The notes beneath the pieces were generated by a model. That model saw nothing but the letters and a program-made list of their open reading frames with translations. It did not search any database and was not told the DNA's origin. The position numbers and the translations under genes are program-made. From Villigracilis sp900696595 (GTDB lineage Bacteria; Chloroflexota; Anaerolineae; Anaerolineales; Villigracilaceae), in NCBI GenBank assembly GCA_030263615.1, contig SZPH01000003.1:1-64000 (forward strand): 64,000 nt of DNA, in the 5' to 3' direction. Position 1 is the stretch's first letter. Each line of letters opens with the position of its first letter. Below are positions 1 to 7,242 of the stretch, piece by piece.

Positions 1-122
1 TTTTCACCGGGTCCGCGCCAGCGCGAAAAAATTTCCGCGATCTCATACCGCCTTCCCTCCCACACCAGCGAAAGCGGACGTTCGGCATATTCCGTGTCTG
101 ATCTGCACTCGACCGCTTCCAT
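1..122 (-). CDS. Partial small protein, DUF6504-like (C-terminus off window)
   Basis: An open frame begins at an ATG one base after the stop of the upstream nucleotidyltransferase gene and runs off the left edge. About 40 residues are visible. They include a RPLSLVWEGRRYEIAEIF segment followed by SRWRGPG, the pattern of DUF6504 proteins (short, roughly 90 residues, function unknown). The tight spacing suggests co-transcription with the nucleotidyltransferase. The family call rests on one motif only. Confidence 0.5.
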   Translation of the reverse strand, partial: MEAVECRSDTEYAERPLSLVWEGRRYEIAEIFSRWRGPGE

Positions 123-123
123 T

Positions 124-1146
124 TTATAACTCGATGGAACTGGCGTCCCCCACGTTCAATTTCATGGCGCGACCGTCGCCTCTTCCCTTAACTTTGGCAT
201 GTTTGCCCACCAGGGAGCGGGTCAACGTCGCATCTTTGATCTCGCAATCCGCTTCGACGATGGAGTCCGCGATCTGGGCGTTCTCGATCCTGCAATTCGC
301 CCCAATCGAAGCAAACGGCCCGATGGTCGAATTAACAATCTCCGCGCTCGGATGAATCGCCGAAGGCTCAAACACTTGTACTTGCCTACCTGTATATCCG
401 TCTGCTTGTCTACTCCTCAACAACGCCCTATTCGTATCCAGCGTCGCTTCGATCGTGCCGGTATCCAGCCATGTGTCGATCTTCTGGGTCCGCACCTTCG
501 CCCCGCCTGTGATCATGATCGAGATGGCGTCGGTCAGGAAATATTCGTTCTTCAACATTACGCCGCGCTTCATCTGGTCGTCAATGGCGGACAGCAGGCG
601 CTCGGCGCTCTTGAAGTAATAACATCCGACCACCACAAGATTGTTGTCCATGCTTTGCGGCTTTTCGATGAAGCGCGTCACCCAGCCGTCCGCGCCCTCC
701 TCCGCCACCCCAAAGCGGCGCGGATCTTCCACCGGCATCACCCACGCCACGCCGTCCGCCTCCTCGTTGGCGAGGAACGAGAAATCCGTTTCCATCAAAG
801 TATCCGAGAAGCACATGATCATGGGGCCGGTCAAATATTCCCGCGCCAGCCATAAAGCATGAGACTGCCCCTTCATTTCGCCCTGCACGACATAATGCGC
901 CTTGAGATTCGGATAATTCTCTTTAATAAAAGCGGGAACTTGCAACTCGCCCAAATACGGTCCTACAATGAAAACAAACTCGGCGGCTTCAGGGTTGGGC
1001 AGAGTCTTGAACATATCCATCACGTGTTCGAGCGAGGTCTTGCCCGCCACGCTGACGAGCGGCTTGGGTTTGCTCCATGTGTGCGGTCTCATTCGGGTTC
1101 CCCAGCCCGCCATGGGGATGACGATCTTGATGGTTTCTTGGGTCAT
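124..1146 (-). CDS. Sugar nucleotidyltransferase (NDP-sugar pyrophosphorylase) with C-terminal hexapeptide-type region
   Basis: A cytoplasmic enzyme of 340 residues expected to join a sugar 1-phosphate to an NTP. The N-terminus has the nucleotide-binding signature IPMAGWGTRMRPHTWSKPKP (residues 10-29), with the GxGTRxxP...KP core of the RmlA/GlmU-type family. A later IEKP (about residue 158) and a conserved WLDTGT (about 225) fit the active site. The last 80 residues (IHPSAEIVNSTIGPFASIGANC) have the spaced small/hydrophobic pattern of a left-handed beta-helix. The exact sugar and base cannot be read from sequence. A weak GGAAAT precedes the ATG. Confidence 0.85.
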   Translation of the reverse strand: MTQETIKIVIPMAGWGTRMRPHTWSKPKPLVSVAGKTSLEHVMDMFKTLPNPEAAEFVFIVGPYLGELQVPAFIKENYPNLKAHYVVQGEMKGQSHALWLAREYLTGPMIMCFSDTLMETDFSFLANEEADGVAWVMPVEDPRRFGVAEEGADGWVTRFIEKPQSMDNNLVVVGCYYFKSAERLLSAIDDQMKRGVMLKNEYFLTDAISIMITGGAKVRTQKIDTWLDTGTIEATLDTNRALLRSRQADGYTGRQVQVFEPSAIHPSAEIVNSTIGPFASIGANCRIENAQIADSIVEADCEIKDATLTRSLVGKHAKVKGRGDGRAMKLNVGDASSIEL

Positions 1147-1198
1147 GATGATTTCCGTTGCGCGTTTTTTTACATTAAACTTTATCGGAAATTATCCT

Positions 1199-1297
1199 GG
1201 ACGCGGACAAGCGCGGATTTTTCCTCTTTTATCAGCGTAAATCCGCATTCATCTGAGTCCGATTAAGAGAACATTGACTTATTTCCGATAACGTCTA
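1199..1297 (-). repeat. About 100-bp dispersed element, copy A
   Basis: Read on the minus strand this segment begins TAGACGTTATCG, contains CAGATGAATGCGGATTTACG and ends CGCTTGTCCGCGTCC. A clearly related copy lies at 53680-53779 on the plus strand, with the same order of sub-blocks. A 10-bp inverted repeat (TATCGGAAAT / ATTTCCGATA) also brackets this copy. It fills most of the gap between the NUDIX gene and the nucleotidyltransferase gene. No protein is encoded. Confidence 0.7.
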
Positions 1298-1310
1298 TTA
1301 TACCCTTCGC

Positions 1311-1763
1311 CTACCATTTCCCAACGTTGGTTTGAATTGCGCCCGCCTGAAAGTTTTGCAAAAAATTTCGGTGAACGTCATAGGTGTCGCCCGGCAGTTC
1401 GCCCAGCGGAAAGAGTCGCAACTCCGCGATCTCCGCGTCCGGCTTGCCGGTGAACGTAAAATCTTCGCAGAGAAAAACAGCCGTATGATCGGTCTTCCAT
1501 TGGGCAAAACTGGTAAAGACGCCTGCAAAAATCATCCGCCCCGGTTTTGCGCCGGTTTCTTCGCGGGCTTCGCGCCGCGCCGCTTCTTCAAGCGTCTCCC
1601 ATCGCTGAACGCCCCCGCCCGGCATGAACCACCCGCCCAGATAGGTGTGGCGCACCAGCCAGACGCTCCCGTCTTCGATCAGCGCCACCCGCGCCCCCAT
1701 GCGGATCGGGCGGAAGAGAAAGCAATAGATTTTGAATCCGAGATACAGAATCTTGAAATACAT
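1311..1763 (-). CDS. NUDIX hydrolase
   Basis: A 150-residue protein with the Nudix box GGGVQRWETLEEAARREAR followed by EETGA (residues 49-71). This matches GX5EX7REUXEEXGU, so it should hydrolyse a nucleoside-diphosphate-linked compound with Mg2+. The first 22 residues (YFKILYLGFKIYCFLF) are hydrophobic and could form a membrane-proximal helix, which is unusual for the family. Its ATG shares one base with the stop codon of the aldo/keto reductase gene (TAATG), so the two are translationally coupled. The substrate is unknown. Confidence 0.85.
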   Translation of the reverse strand: MYFKILYLGFKIYCFLFRPIRMGARVALIEDGSVWLVRHTYLGGWFMPGGGVQRWETLEEAARREAREETGAKPGRMIFAGVFTSFAQWKTDHTAVFLCEDFTFTGKPDAEIAELRLFPLGELPGDTYDVHRNFLQNFQAGAIQTNVGKW

Positions 1764-2740
1764 TAGGCATGTCCCAGCACGGGATGCGGCTGGTAAAACT
1801 CTTCGAGGCGATTAACCTCCGCGTCTGTGAGTTTGATCTCCAACGCGGCAATGGCCTGATCGAGATGCGCCTCTTTGCTGGACCCGATGATGGGCGCGGC
1901 GATATAAGCCTTGGACAACACCCAGGCCAGCGCAATCTGCGAAGAAGTCGCGCCGCGTTCCCGGGCCACTTCCTCCGCGCGGCCCGCCACAAGGAAATCA
2001 TCCTCGCGGCCGTAGAGTTCTTTGAAGAAACCGTCGGTTTTGTAGCGGGTCGTCTCTGCGCCGTTTTTACTGTTGCGGGCGAAGAATCCGCGCGCCATTG
2101 GGCTCCACGGAATCAGCCCCACGCCGGTCTCCGCGCACAGCGGAATCATCTCGCGTTCCTCCTCGCGGTAGACCAGATTGTAGTGATTCTGCATCGAGAC
2201 GAATTTCGTCCAGCCGTTCGTTTCCGCAACCTGCTGCGCCCTCATGAACTGCCGCGCAAACATGGACGACGCGCCGATATATCTTGCCTTTCCCGCGCGG
2301 ACGATGTCGTTCAAGGCTTCCATCGTCTCTTCGATGGGCGTGTTGTAGTCCCAGCGGTGAATCTGATATAAGTCCACATAATCCATTTGCAGGCGCTTCA
2401 GCGAGTTGTCAATGCTGTCCATGATGTGCTTGCGGGAAAGACCGGCGTCATTTACGTCGTCGCTCAACCGCCCGTTGACCTTGGTGGCGATGATCACATT
2501 CTGGCGATTCACCCCAAAGCGACGCATGAGACTGCCCGTAATCCGCTCGCTTTCCCCCAGCGAATACACATCGGCGGTGTCGAAGAAATTGATGCCTGCA
2601 TCCAGCGCCTTTTTTACGAAGGGACTGGCGGCTTCTTCGTCCAACACCCACTCGCGCCAGGTTTTCGAGCCGTAGGTCATCATGCCGAGACATAAGCGGG
2701 ATACTTTCAATCCGGTTTTGCCGAGGTTGACGTATTGCAT
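1763..2740 (-). CDS. Aldo/keto reductase
   Basis: A 325-residue NAD(P)H-dependent oxidoreductase of the aldo/keto reductase superfamily (TIM barrel). Seen: the opening MQYVNLGKTGLKVSRLCLG, the catalytic Asp/Tyr region FFDTADVYSLGESE (about residue 47-60), Lys in VIIATKVNG, His in LYQIHRWD, and the C-terminal cofactor loop IIGSSKEAHLDQA. The start was chosen at the ATG preceded by AAGGAGACTCC; the frame is open further upstream, but that region overlaps a different small gene. Sequence style is that of the YajO/ion-channel-beta-like AKR group. The substrate is unknown. Confidence 0.9.
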   Translation of the reverse strand: MQYVNLGKTGLKVSRLCLGMMTYGSKTWREWVLDEEAASPFVKKALDAGINFFDTADVYSLGESERITGSLMRRFGVNRQNVIIATKVNGRLSDDVNDAGLSRKHIMDSIDNSLKRLQMDYVDLYQIHRWDYNTPIEETMEALNDIVRAGKARYIGASSMFARQFMRAQQVAETNGWTKFVSMQNHYNLVYREEEREMIPLCAETGVGLIPWSPMARGFFARNSKNGAETTRYKTDGFFKELYGREDDFLVAGRAEEVARERGATSSQIALAWVLSKAYIAAPIIGSSKEAHLDQAIAALEIKLTDAEVNRLEEFYQPHPVLGHA

Positions 2741-3138
2741 GGAGTCTCCTTTTCGTCGTTTGTCGCGCCAGAGTTGCGCTTTTGAAGCAGGCGATGCAGC
2801 CCTCCGACTCCCACGCCAAGCGGAAGCAGGAGGAAGACCAGCATTGCCCGGGTTTGTTCGCCGAGGATTTCCCGCCGCGCCGCCTCGAAGGAGCGGCCGT
2901 CCACACAGGCGCCGGTTCCCGGCGGGCGACAGCGGTCTATGAAGTCGAAGGCGGGCAGGGTCAGCAAATTCCATGCGGCGGCGGAGAAGAGGACGATGGA
3001 AATGACCGCCAGCGCAACCCGCCCGCGCCGCAGACGCATGGCCGCCGTCAGGGATGGAATCAACAGCAACAGGCATAAGCCGAAAAACGCTTCTTTTATG
3101 AACGCGGTGATGCCTTCCATTTTTTGGTATTGCTCCAT
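2707..3138 (-). CDS. Small multi-pass membrane protein, unknown function
   Basis: A 143-residue protein with three likely membrane segments: GLCLLLLIPSLTAAM (about 21-35), VALAVISIVLFSAAAWNLL (about 41-59) and AMLVFLLLPLGVGVGGL (about 99-115). A Cys-containing loop (RCRPPGTGACVDG) separates helices two and three. No family is recognised. The 3' end overlaps the aldo/keto reductase start by 34 bases. A CATAAT box lies 8 nt before the ATG, suggesting a leaderless transcript. Supported by membrane topology and position rather than homology. Confidence 0.6.
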   Translation of the reverse strand: MEQYQKMEGITAFIKEAFFGLCLLLLIPSLTAAMRLRRGRVALAVISIVLFSAAAWNLLTLPAFDFIDRCRPPGTGACVDGRSFEAARREILGEQTRAMLVFLLLPLGVGVGGLHRLLQKRNSGATNDEKETPCNTSTSAKPD

Positions 3139-3159
3139 CCGCTTTTATTATGCTCCCTC

Positions 3160-3227
3160 CGCCGTCCCCGGCGGATAGGTTGTGTGAAGCGGCGCGCGCC
3201 TTGTTATCGTCCGCGCCGGGGACGGCG
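3160..3227. repeat. Perfect 14-bp inverted repeat between convergent-facing gene ends
   Basis: The arms CGCCGTCCCCGGCG and CGCCGGGGACGGCG are separated by 40 bases, just downstream of the helicase stop codon. The structure could end the helicase transcript, but no T tract follows on either strand. It is therefore called an inverted repeat and not a proven terminator. Confidence 0.7.
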
Positions 3228-3236
3228 CTTGAGCGA

Positions 3237-6200
3237 CTATATGATTTTGAGGTTTGCCAGACTCGCCGCCAGTCTTTTAATCCCCACCGATTCGAATACC
3301 ACGTCTATGATCTCGTCGCCGTCCTGCATACGCGAGTCAAGCACAATGCCGTCGCCCCACATGGCGTGGCGGACGCGAGTCCCGGCTTTGTATAAGGCTT
3401 GGGGAACAGGAGCAGGCTGGGGCGGAGTCGGAAGCGTCCCTTCGACGCCGCTCAGGGCGGGCCACTTTATATCAGAGGGAGCGTCGCGCAGGCTTGTCCT
3501 GAACGAAGACGAAGGGCTGCGTCCTGTTCTTGTGCGACCGACGAGTTTATCGGCTGGGATGTCATCCATAAAGCGCGAGGGGAAGGTGGCTTCCACGGCG
3601 CCGCGTCCGCCGCGTTGAATGGCGCGCAGGAGGTAGAGGCGGTTTTTTGCGCGGGTGATGCCGACGTAGAAGAGTCGGCGTTCTTCCTCCATTTGTTGAA
3701 CTTCGTCAAATGAGCGGCTGTGCGGGATGATGCCGTCGTCCAGCCCGACGATGAAGACCGCTCCGTATTCCAATCCTTTGGCGGCGTGGAGCGTGAGCAG
3801 GGTGGGGGCGTTGGCGTCGGTGAGCGTGTCCTGGTCGGCGATGAGCGCGATGTTTTCGAGGAAGTCGTCAATGCTGCGCGTGTCGTATTCGAGCGCGAGG
3901 CGTTTGAGTTCCTGCACGTTTTCCCAGCGGTCGGCGCTTTCTTCGGAGTCGTCCTCGACGATGTATTCCTTGTAGTTGATATCGTTGACGATGCGGTCGA
4001 AGAGTTCGGCGACGGTGGCGGTTTGGGAAAGCGCGCGCCAGTTTGTCAACATGCCGCCAAAGTCCGCCAGCGGAAGCGCGGCGCGACCGGTGAAGGATTT
4101 GTAAAACGTCGATTCTGCTCCATGCGCGAGGTTGAGCAGGATGTACCCGGCGGCGGCGTTGTTCTGCCGCGCAACCATGTGCAACGTCGTGAGCGTTTTT
4201 TCGCCGATGCCGCGCGGCGGGACGTTGATGATGCGGCTGAGGGCGGCTTCGTCGGCGGGGTTGTGGGCGAGGCGGATGAAGGCGATGATGTCTTTCACTT
4301 CGCGGCGGCCATAAAAGCGTTGCGCGCCGACGAGTTTATAAGGCAGGCGCGCCCGCAGAAAGGATTCTTCGAGCAGGCGCGACATGGCGTTGGTGCGATA
4401 CATGACCGCGCAATCCTTCGGCTCGAACTCGCCGGAGGCGACCAGTTGCGCGATGGTGTCCACAACGAAGGAGGCTTCGCCGTAGTCGTCGCCCGCTTCG
4501 TAGAAGAAAATTTTTTCGCCCGCGCCGCGGTCGCTGAACAGGCGTTTCTTTTTGCGGTTGTGGGCGCGGTCTATCACGCCCATTGCCGCGTCGAGGATGT
4601 TTTGATGGGAACGGTAGTTCTGTTCGAGCAAAATGGTTTGCGAGTCGGGGAAGTCCTGCTCGAAGCGTTGAATGTTGCGATAGTCCGCGCCGCGCCAGGC
4701 ATAGATGGAGTTGTGAACCACTACGCCATTGGCAATATAGTTGTGCAAATTTCCCACTTCCAAATCGTAGACAGTTCCGCTGTAAGGCTCATGGGTTACT
4801 TCTACAATTTCGTCTTCAATGATTGCCCCATTCTTTTCAATGGCAACGATCATCGATGGGTGTAAATGACTGGCGGGCATGAGGCTGAATTTATTGGCAA
4901 GCGGCGATTTGCCTTTGTCTACAAGGAACGCGCCTGTAATAATTTCTGCGTCGTTTGCGGCTTCGCTGAGTTTTTGGGCAACATCCTGAATGTCATCATA
5001 TTGCAATCGGTTGACGCCAATGCGCCAACTGTTACGACTTTTAATGCGAGGGTTATACCCCTGTGCATTTAATTGCCTGCCGAGTTTCTCGTCACTACTC
5101 CATAAATCCACCCGGTGGGCGTGCCATGGAGATTCTTCGGTAATTCTTCCATCTCCAAAGTAACGCAGATTGATGATATTTCTATACGTTCCTTGTGGAA
5201 TGTAATGCGGATATTTGAAGTCCATGCCAAGATCGGTTAGTAATTGATTGGCGTTTTCGTCCGTATTAATTTCAGCAAACAGGCGGTCAATATATTCCTG
5301 CGACATACGCATCCTGCGCCCGCGAACGTGAAACACAGTTGTGGGGATGCCGTAGGCGGTTGAGTAGCAGGCTTCCCAGTAATGGGCTTCATTGCGGTCT
5401 GAGCAAACTTTCAAAATCCACATCTTGTGGGCATTTTCCTGATTGCTGCGAACTTGTAAGCCAACTTTTAATGAAGAACCGTCGCTGCGGGCGTGAGATG
5501 CAATGCCAACGCGATAGCCCTTATCTTTTCGATACATCAGGTAGACATAATGCAAGCCGGGCTTTATACCGAGTCTGGCAAACATAATATGGTTGGGTGT
5601 TGCCCGGATGACATGTCCGTTTTTTGTTTTGGCACGGACAAGATTGCCTTTGAACGCCCGCTTCCCGGCATGAGCAACCTTGGACGTCATCACTGACCCA
5701 CGTCCACTGGCGGCAGAGACTTCATCCCCTCGTTTGATGTCTTCGATTTTCTTTTGTCCGTGTGGGGTTTGAATTTTTACGCCTGCTGGAAAACATTGAT
5801 CGGGGTCGCCCACGCAGAAAATATTCTTGTGATAGGAAGCGAGATGTTTCACCAGCGCATACTGCGCCAGGTTGGTGTCCTGGAATTCGTCCACCAGCAC
5901 ATGCCGAAAACGCTGGGCATATTTTTCTCGCACGGTTGGGTTGTTTTCCAGCAATTGCGTGGCATAGACGAGAATGTCGTCGAAGTCCACGGCGTTGCTG
6001 GCGACGAGCCGCTTTTGATATTCGGTGTAAACGCGCTTGACCACTTCGTCGCGGTAGGTGTTGATGGGGTAATCATCTGGCAGGATCAACTCGTTTTTGG
6101 CGCGCGAGATTGAAGCGTGGACGCTTTGAGCGCGATACAACTTGTCGTTCAAGTTCATCTCGCGGATGATGGATTTGGTCAGGCTTTGCTGATCGTCGGC

Positions 6201-6545
6201 GTCGAAGATGACGAAGTTTTGCGCCACCGGCAGGTGTTCGGCTTCGCGCCGCAAAATCCGCGCGCAGATGGAGTGGAACGTGCCGAGCATGATTCCCTCT
6301 GTCGCCTTTTCATTTAACATCGCTTTAACGCGCGCGTCCATTTCTTTGGCGGCTTTGTTGGTGAAGGTGACGGCCAGAATCTGCCACGGGCGGACGCCTT
6401 CATGCGCGATGAGGTAGGCGATGCGTTGAGTGAGTACGCGCGTCTTCCCGGACCCGGGTCCGGCCACGACCATCACGGGCCCATCCGCCGCTGTGACGGC
6501 GCTGCGCTGTTGGGGGTTGAGTTTGTTGAGGAAATCCAGATTCAT
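3237..6545 (-). CDS. pcrA: ATP-dependent DNA helicase PcrA/UvrD, interrupted by an intein
   Basis: A 3'-5' superfamily 1A helicase acting in DNA repair and replication-conflict resolution. Motifs seen: Q-motif LNPQQRSAV, Walker A AGPGSGKT (about residue 29-36), VDEFQDTN (Walker B), motif III GDPDQ-[intein]-SIYAWRGADY, LEQNYRSHQNIL, TLHAAKGLEY and RRLFYVGITRAKNRLYL. The end carries the UvrD C-terminal tudor-like domain (RVRHAMWGDGIV). The precursor is 1102 residues; removing the 362-residue intein leaves 740, normal for PcrA. The ATG at 6545 was preferred because the upstream frame reads through palindromic repeats; a TATAAT lies 9 nt before it, implying a leaderless mRNA. Confidence 0.95.
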   Translation of the reverse strand: MNLDFLNKLNPQQRSAVTAADGPVMVVAGPGSGKTRVLTQRIAYLIAHEGVRPWQILAVTFTNKAAKEMDARVKAMLNEKATEGIMLGTFHSICARILRREAEHLPVAQNFVIFDADDQQSLTKSIIREMNLNDKLYRAQSVHASISRAKNELILPDDYPINTYRDEVVKRVYTEYQKRLVASNAVDFDDILVYATQLLENNPTVREKYAQRFRHVLVDEFQDTNLAQYALVKHLASYHKNIFCVGDPDQCFPAGVKIQTPHGQKKIEDIKRGDEVSAASGRGSVMTSKVAHAGKRAFKGNLVRAKTKNGHVIRATPNHIMFARLGIKPGLHYVYLMYRKDKGYRVGIASHARSDGSSLKVGLQVRSNQENAHKMWILKVCSDRNEAHYWEACYSTAYGIPTTVFHVRGRRMRMSQEYIDRLFAEINTDENANQLLTDLGMDFKYPHYIPQGTYRNIINLRYFGDGRITEESPWHAHRVDLWSSDEKLGRQLNAQGYNPRIKSRNSWRIGVNRLQYDDIQDVAQKLSEAANDAEIITGAFLVDKGKSPLANKFSLMPASHLHPSMIVAIEKNGAIIEDEIVEVTHEPYSGTVYDLEVGNLHNYIANGVVVHNSIYAWRGADYRNIQRFEQDFPDSQTILLEQNYRSHQNILDAAMGVIDRAHNRKKKRLFSDRGAGEKIFFYEAGDDYGEASFVVDTIAQLVASGEFEPKDCAVMYRTNAMSRLLEESFLRARLPYKLVGAQRFYGRREVKDIIAFIRLAHNPADEAALSRIINVPPRGIGEKTLTTLHMVARQNNAAAGYILLNLAHGAESTFYKSFTGRAALPLADFGGMLTNWRALSQTATVAELFDRIVNDINYKEYIVEDDSEESADRWENVQELKRLALEYDTRSIDDFLENIALIADQDTLTDANAPTLLTLHAAKGLEYGAVFIVGLDDGIIPHSRSFDEVQQMEEERRLFYVGITRAKNRLYLLRAIQRGGRGAVEATFPSRFMDDIPADKLVGRTRTGRSPSSSFRTSLRDAPSDIKWPALSGVEGTLPTPPQPAPVPQALYKAGTRVRHAMWGDGIVLDSRMQDGDEIIDVVFESVGIKRLAASLANLKII
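3440..3516. repeat. Inverted pair of dispersed CTTCGA...CTCAG-type repeats inside the helicase linker
   Basis: CTTCGACGCCGCTCAG (3440-3455) and an inverted relative, GTCCTGAACGAAGACGAAGGG (3496-3516), lie in the coding region between the helicase core and the C-terminal tudor-like domain. They are translated as the low-complexity linker SPSSSFRTSLRDAPSDIKWP then ALSGVEGTL. Related motifs occur at 24667-24681 and 40717-40731 in intergenic DNA, so this looks like a mobile short repeat that entered a tolerant linker. Confidence 0.55.
4710..5795 (-). other. Intein (362 residues) in helicase motif III, with an endonuclease-like insert
   Basis: Self-splicing protein element occupying residues 251-612 of the helicase precursor. 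Splice junctions: N-side GDPDQ/CFPAGVKIQ (Cys1 nucleophile), C-side GVVVHN/SIYAWRG (His-Asn then Ser+1). Block A is CFPAGVKIQTPHGQKKIED, block B is GHVIRATPNH, block F is YSGTVYDLEVGNLHNYI. Between blocks B and F sit about 230 extra residues. Their HYVYLMYRKDKGYRVGI and later NEAHYWEACY resemble the beta-strand and Glu motifs of GIY-YIG nucleases; this is tentative. Insertion exactly in the conserved ATPase motif is typical of helicase inteins. Confidence 0.93.
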
Positions 6546-6554
6546 GGTGCCGAC

Positions 6555-6560
6555 ATTATA
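6555..6560 (-). promoter_or_regulatory. TATAAT -10 box of the helicase gene
   Basis: A perfect TATAAT on the minus strand ends 9 bases before the helicase ATG. No Shine-Dalgarno is present, so transcription would start within a few bases of the ATG (leaderless). The same arrangement recurs before several other genes in the window. Confidence 0.6.
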
Positions 6561-6608
6561 AATGGTAAGGCGAGGACTATTGTCCTCGCCGTGGAAAGTG
6601 GAAAGTAG

Positions 6609-6666
6609 GGCGGGTTTGCAACCCGCCAAGTATTTTGGACTTAAGGCGTCACGCTTCAAGCGTGAC
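6609..6666. repeat. Two short palindromic repeats between mscL and the helicase gene
   Basis: GGCGGGTT-TGC-AACCCGCC (6609-6627) is followed by GTCACGCTT-C-AAGCGTGAC (6648-6666). Both are near-perfect hairpins without T tracts, placed between two genes transcribed leftwards. They look like dispersed palindromes; the second could also mark the end of the mscL transcript. Confidence 0.55.
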
Positions 6667-6671
6667 CTACG

Positions 6672-7064
6672 TTAGATTGTCAATTCAGAGGTGCAGTTCG
6701 GGCAGCGGGCGGCTTTGATGGAAATGACGCTAAAGCAATGCGGGCAGTCTTTTGTGGTTGGGTCGGCGGGCGGGGGCGCCTTCTTCATGCGGTTGGCGGA
6801 TTTGACGATGAGAAAGATGACGAAGGCGATAATTAGAAAGTCAATGATGGATTGAACGAACAAACCCCATTTAATTTGCGCCGCGCCAACCGTGACGGAA
6901 AGTTCGCCAAAATTGATCCCGCCCATTAGCAAACCAATCAGCGGCATGAGAATGTCATTCACCAGCGAGCCGACAATCTTGCCGAATGCGCCGCCGATGA
7001 TGACGCCCACGGCAAGGTCGAGCACGTTGCCGCGCATGACGAACTCTTTGAATTCCTTGAACAT
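6672..7064 (-). CDS. mscL: Large-conductance mechanosensitive channel MscL with C-terminal zinc ribbon
   Basis: Inner-membrane emergency valve opening under high membrane tension. The N-terminal helix and TM1 are canonical (FKEFVMRGNVLDLAVGVIIGGAFGKIV), with TM2 at about 70-95 (LFVQSIIDFLIIAFVIFLIV). The usual cytoplasmic helix is replaced or extended by a CPHC...CPNC zinc-ribbon (last 25 residues, DCPHCFSVISIKAARCPNC). The start is the ATG 8 nt after AAGGAG; the GTG three codons upstream overlaps that ribosome-binding site. A hairpin plus T tract sits in its leader. Confidence 0.93.
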   Translation of the reverse strand: MFKEFKEFVMRGNVLDLAVGVIIGGAFGKIVGSLVNDILMPLIGLLMGGINFGELSVTVGAAQIKWGLFVQSIIDFLIIAFVIFLIVKSANRMKKAPPPADPTTKDCPHCFSVISIKAARCPNCTSELTI

Positions 7065-7090
7065 GAAAAACACTCCTTATTAAAGATATG

Positions 7091-7110
7091 AAAAACGCCG
7101 CTTTCGGCGC
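7091..7110 (-). terminator. Hairpin plus T5 in the mscL leader (possible attenuator)
   Basis: On the minus strand: CGCCG-AAAG-CGGCG then TTTTT, an intrinsic-terminator shape located 27-46 nt before the mscL start. No minus-strand gene lies upstream, so it is either an attenuator of mscL or stops antisense transcription coming from the right. Confidence 0.45.
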
Positions 7111-7156
7111 AGAGAACAAATGGGCTAACCGATTTTGCGCGCAGGGTTGATCTATG

Positions 7157-7184
7157 TTGACGCTTCTTTAGGTTGGAGTATAAT
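7157..7184 (+). promoter_or_regulatory. Promoter of the first peptide-transport operon
   Basis: TTGACG, a 16-bp spacer and a perfect TATAAT, 58 bp before the first ATPase gene. The second peptide operon has the same TTGACG-16-TATAAT at 18090-18117, suggesting both use the same housekeeping sigma factor. Confidence 0.7.
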
Positions 7185-7242
7185 ACCTTCCTGATCGAAT
7201 TATCATGCTTACATTCTACTTTGTGGCAAAGGAACAACACGC

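Noticed and set aside
3720..4865. Plus-strand open frame of 381 codons opposite the helicase gene
   Set aside because: It runs antisense through highly conserved helicase motifs, has a composition typical of reverse-strand GC-rich codons, and no ribosome-binding site or domain.
6546..6659. 38-codon upstream extension of the helicase
   Set aside because: Encoded by palindromic repeat DNA and the promoter box; the helicase family begins at LNPQQ near the chosen ATG.
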